Origin: Bacillota bacterium
GTDB lineage: Bacteria; Bacillota; Clostridia; Tissierellales; Peptoniphilaceae
Length of the DNA stretch: 17,101 nt
Direction: 5' to 3'
Assembly: GCA_023394215.1 (NCBI GenBank)
Contig: JAEXBH010000173.1
Location: forward strand, 1 to 17,101
Below the pieces are notes generated by a model. That model was not told the origin of the DNA. It was given only the letters and a program-made list of their open reading frames with translations, and ran no database searches. Positions 15,160 through 17,101 of this stretch are shown piece by piece. A program made the translations under genes and the position numbers. How positions within the stretch are numbered: position 1 is the stretch's first letter; every line of letters starts with the position of its first letter.

Positions 15160-15206
15160 TTTAAAATAAAATTAAATTTTAACAATAATTATTTGATGAA
15201 ATCGTA

Positions 15207-15237
15207 TTGACACTCCATTTGAAGGAGGAGATATACT
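15207..15237 (+). promoter_or_regulatory. MerR-type promoter with 19-base spacer
   Basis: A perfect -35 TTGACA (15207-15212) and a good -10 TATACT (15232-15237) are separated by 19 bases rather than 17. The over-long spacer is the hallmark of promoters activated by MerR-family proteins, and a MerR-family gene lies immediately upstream. Confidence 0.72.
15213..15227 (+). promoter_or_regulatory. Candidate MerR operator (dyad in the spacer)
   Basis: CTCC (15213-15216) and GGAG (15224-15227) form an inverted pair around ATTTGAA, with its centre near the middle of the 19-base spacer, where MerR-family operators sit. The dyad is short, so the assignment depends on context. Confidence 0.5.
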
Positions 15238-15246
15238 TTAGATAAG

Positions 15247-15277
15247 ACGATTGATAAAAAGATAATTAACCAATCGT
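15247..15277 (+). other. Hairpin at the 5' end of the operon leader
   Basis: ACGATTG (15247-15253) pairs perfectly with CAATCGT (15271-15277) across a 17-base loop. With a start about seven bases after the -10 box, the stem would sit at the extreme 5' end of the transcript, where such stems can protect mRNA from decay. It is not followed by a T-run, so it is not a terminator. Confidence 0.45.
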
Positions 15278-15295
15278 TAAATATTAAAGAAAGAG

Positions 15296-15302
15296 AGGAG
15301 AT
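15296..15302 (+). promoter_or_regulatory. Ribosome binding site fixing a TTG start
   Basis: AGGAGAT lies five bases before TTG at 15308, the only start codon in a suitable position for the CoA-transferase. Confidence 0.7.
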
Positions 15303-15307
15303 AGGAT

Positions 15308-16495
15308 TTGGTAAAAGAAAAGGCTTTAGCAGGTTTAAAAGTTATTGATTTAACTTCAGCTTTAAGCGGTCCTTTCTGTACAATGTTCTTTGCCGATTTC
15401 GGTGCAGAAGTAATCAAGATTGAACCGGTTGGTGGGGAACAATGTCGTACTTGGGGACCTATTGATAAAGAAAGTGGTGAAAGTGGATTTTATGCTTATG
15501 TAAACAGAAATAAAAAGGGTTGTACATTAAACTTGAAATCCGAAAAAGGCCGTCAAATGCTATATGAGTTGGTTAAGGATGCAGATTTCCTATGTGAAAA
15601 TTATAAGGGTGGAGTAACTAAGAAGTTGAAAATAGATTATGATACCTTGAAAGAAATCAATCCGAGACTTATATACGTTTCAGGATCAGGCTTTGGACAA
15701 ACAGGACCAATCAGCCATAGACCTTGTTATGACATAGTAGCACAATCTATGGGCGGAATGGTAAACTTGACAGGTTTTAAAGATTCTATCCCTGTAAAAG
15801 TAGGACCTTCAGTGGCAGACCACGTTTCAGGTATCTATCAAATGGTAGGAGCCCTAATAGCATTGCAATATCGTGAAAAGACAGGTAAGGGACAACACGT
15901 TGACGTAGCGATGTTGGATACAATCTTCAGCTTATTGGAAAATGCTATCCCTAACTATACGATGGAAAATATTATTCCTGAAAGAAATGGTAATATAGAT
16001 CCTTCGATTGCACCTTTTGATATTTATCCTTGCAAAGACGGATATGTTGCACTTGGTGTAGGTAACGACAGACTTTGGGCTAAATTCTGTAACTTGATGG
16101 GTAAACCTGAGTTGATAGAAGACCCGAGATTTGTTACCAACGAACTTAGATCTGAAAACTATGTTCCGGATTTACAAAATATAGTAAGAGAATTTGTAAA
16201 AGAACTTACTAAGAAGGAAATTGAGGATATGATGGACGAAGCAGGTATTCCATGCGGTCCTGTATTAAATGTTAAAGAAGCTATCGAACATCCTCAAATT
16301 AAGGCAAGAGAAATGATGGTTCATATAGAACATCCGACAGTTGGAGATATGTATTTCCAAGGTGTTGTGCCTAAGTTATCTGAAACACCGGGAGCTGTGG
16401 AAACTCCTCCGCCTCTATTGGGACAACATAACAGAGAAGTTTTCGGTTTGAGTGAAGAGGAAGCAAAAGCGTTAGAAGAAGAAGGAATAATTTAA
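15308..16495 (+). CDS. CaiB/BaiF family (class III) CoA-transferase
   Basis: The 395-residue protein has the family length. It opens with LAGLKVIDLTSALSGPFCTMFFADFGAEVIKIE, the nucleotide-binding start of class III CoA-transferases. RNKKG follows at about 67-71. CYDIVAQSMGG has the catalytic Asp at 142, which forms the acyl anhydride with the substrate. VDVAMLDTIFSLLE and a C-terminal PPPLLGQHNREVFG follow. These enzymes move CoA between carboxylic acids. The substrate is not fixed by sequence; the two ammonia-lyase-like genes downstream suggest a beta-amino acid (inference). The start is TTG at 15308. Arginine is coded 10 times AGA, 3 times CGT and never AGG, unlike upstream genes. It is the first gene of an operon behind a MerR-type promoter. 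Confidence 0.88.
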   Translation: MVKEKALAGLKVIDLTSALSGPFCTMFFADFGAEVIKIEPVGGEQCRTWGPIDKESGESGFYAYVNRNKKGCTLNLKSEKGRQMLYELVKDADFLCENYKGGVTKKLKIDYDTLKEINPRLIYVSGSGFGQTGPISHRPCYDIVAQSMGGMVNLTGFKDSIPVKVGPSVADHVSGIYQMVGALIALQYREKTGKGQHVDVAMLDTIFSLLENAIPNYTMENIIPERNGNIDPSIAPFDIYPCKDGYVALGVGNDRLWAKFCNLMGKPELIEDPRFVTNELRSENYVPDLQNIVREFVKELTKKEIEDMMDEAGIPCGPVLNVKEAIEHPQIKAREMMVHIEHPTVGDMYFQGVVPKLSETPGAVETPPPLLGQHNREVFGLSEEEAKALEEEGII

Positions 16496-16511
16496 TAAAA
16501 AGGAGTTAGAA

Positions 16512-16988
16512 ATGGCAAGAAAAGTATCTTATTTAAGTTATAACATGACTACAGCGGATGCATCAAACGTTGACGGAATAATACCTGTAGGTCGTCAATT
16601 TGACTTTATAGGCGACGTAGAAACAGAACAAATGATTCTTAATGACGGTGATGAATCTTTATGTTTGGGTTACCATGACGTAGATATTTATGAAGATGTT
16701 TATGTTGGTGACATGATGGAATATAAGGCTACTATGACTAAGGTTGGTAATACTTCAAGAGACTGCTTAATCGAAGTTTATAAATTGGCTACTCCTGCAT
16801 CAAGAGCAGGCAAGGCTGATGCTAAGGTCGGAGATATGGTATGGTTTGATGAACCTGTACTATGTACAAAGGGAAATGTACGTTTAGTTGTTAAAAAACA
16901 TCTTCAAAGAGGTGAACAACCTGACGGTATCGTAAATGACCCATGGAGGGCATTGGAAGATTTCCCTGAAGAAGACGTTGAATTTTAA
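16512..16988 (+). CDS. Hotdog-fold protein, beta-aminoacyl-CoA ammonia-lyase-like, divergent
   Basis: The 158-residue protein resembles 3-aminobutyryl-CoA ammonia lyase (Kal) and beta-alanyl-CoA ammonia lyase in its centre: DGDESLCLGYHDVDIYEDV at about 45-63, VGDMMEYKATMTKVGN at 65-80 and IEVYKLA at 87-93. These match the remembered family pattern of D-G-D, GY/AY-D, V-GD-xEY and KVGN. Such enzymes remove ammonia from beta-aminoacyl-CoA to give enoyl-CoA. The N-terminal segment, where canonical members have HYxGxLVxGAR, reads NVDGIIPVGR (19-28), so key residues are lost. It may be a non-catalytic or differently acting partner of the next gene. A 16-base gap with AAGGAG precedes the ATG. A thioesterase or MaoC-like role cannot be excluded. 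Confidence 0.65.
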   Translation: MARKVSYLSYNMTTADASNVDGIIPVGRQFDFIGDVETEQMILNDGDESLCLGYHDVDIYEDVYVGDMMEYKATMTKVGNTSRDCLIEVYKLATPASRAGKADAKVGDMVWFDEPVLCTKGNVRLVVKKHLQRGEQPDGIVNDPWRALEDFPEEDVEF

Positions 16989-17002
16989 TTGAGGAGGATG
17001 AG

Positions 17003-17101
17003 ATGGAAAATATTACTATGCGTTATAGAATGTCTGACAGAGACGTATTTTATGGTGGTGGAGTAGTAAACGGAGCAAGAGGCATCACCCTAATGGAAGA
17101 A
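17003..17101 (+). CDS. Hotdog-fold beta-aminoacyl-CoA ammonia-lyase-like, N-terminal 33 residues
   Basis: The frame opens at ATG 17003 behind AGGAGG (16992-16997), 14 bases after the previous gene, and runs off the window. Its first 33 residues contain MSDRDVFYGGGVVNGARG, which matches the HYxGxLVxGAR motif at the start of 3-aminobutyryl-CoA and beta-alanyl-CoA ammonia lyases, with Phe-Tyr in place of His-Tyr. It therefore looks closer to a catalytic subunit than the preceding paralogue. Only the N-terminus is visible, so the family call is provisional. Confidence 0.55.
   Translation, partial: MENITMRYRMSDRDVFYGGGVVNGARGITLMEE

Larger units (their letters stand above)
14925..15206 (+). other. 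AT-rich gene-free stretch with a duplicated motif
   Basis: No open frame with a ribosome binding site, no tRNA and no T-box-like consensus is visible. The stretch holds the two copies of the 17-base motif listed separately (15009-15025 and 15143-15159). Between them lie a small inverted pair GGAA-N6-TTCC and several A/T runs. No insertion-sequence ends are recognised. Confidence 0.5.

Noticed and set aside
14925..15206. Riboswitch or T-box leader before the CoA-transferase
   Set aside because: The stretch is upstream of the inferred promoter at 15207-15237, so it would not be in the operon's leader. No T-box, lysine or glycine riboswitch core was recognised.
15222..15236. A strong ribosome-binding-site look-alike (AAGGAGGAGATATAC)
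   Set aside because: No start codon follows at a usable distance and the frames close quickly. The bases are better explained as the spacer and -10 box of the MerR-type promoter.

Overview
The window is AT-rich DNA with Shine-Dalgarno sites of the AGGAGG type, several TTG starts, arginine coded mostly by AGA/AGG, and gene orders known from low-GC Gram-positives (tsaE-tsaB-rimI-tsaD; pcrA-ligA-gatCAB). Together with what looks like a CoA-dependent amino-acid fermentation operon at the right end, this suggests an anaerobic Bacillota. A member of Tissierellia/Peptoniphilaceae is my best guess, but it is an inference and no database search was possible.

Layout. (1) 1-2410, plus strand: the 3' end of a Nudix hydrolase, a YczE/YitT-like membrane protein with its own promoter and terminator, a DegV fatty-acid-binding protein (TTG start), and a small membrane protein with a C-terminal zinc ribbon. 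(2) A bidirectional terminator at 2412-2459 separates these from a minus-strand methyltransferase of the MnmM/YtqB type (2462-3013). (3) 3014-3349 is gene-free. It holds two copies of a structured repeat (3150-3200 and 3251-3331) around a GC-rich hairpin block. The second copy ends in an extended -10 box that appears to be the promoter of the next operon. (4) 3350-13782 is one tightly packed operon of ten genes: tsaE, tsaB, rimI, tsaD (t6A modification of tRNA plus a ribosomal-protein-type acetyltransferase), pcrA and ligA (DNA repair helicase and ligase), gatC, gatA, gatB (tRNA-dependent amidotransferase) and rdgB (house-cleaning NTP pyrophosphatase). It closes with a strong terminator at 13801-13837. 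(5) 13977-14876 is a MerR-family activator with a GyrI-like effector domain, followed by its own terminator. (6) 14877-15307 is gene-free. It holds a 17-base motif in two copies, one forming a terminator-like hairpin, and then a promoter TTGACA-N19-TATACT with a dyad inside the over-long spacer, the classic architecture of a MerR-activated promoter. (7) 15308-17101 is an operon of a CaiB/BaiF CoA-transferase and two consecutive hotdog-fold proteins resembling 3-aminobutyryl-CoA / beta-alanyl-CoA ammonia lyases; the second runs off the window.

How the parts fit. Regions 4 and 2 are housekeeping functions in tRNA modification and charging, DNA repair and nucleotide-pool sanitation. Region 7 looks like a catabolic module in which the CoA-transferase would activate a beta-amino acid and the hotdog proteins would eliminate ammonia to give an enoyl-CoA. 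The MerR regulator next door would sense a substrate or intermediate. Its arginine codons (AGA and CGT, almost no AGG) differ from the AGG-rich housekeeping genes, consistent with high expression. The most unusual items are the MerR-type promoter feeding the paired hotdog operon, the promoter-bearing structured repeats before tsaE, and the duplicated hairpin motif before the fermentation operon.
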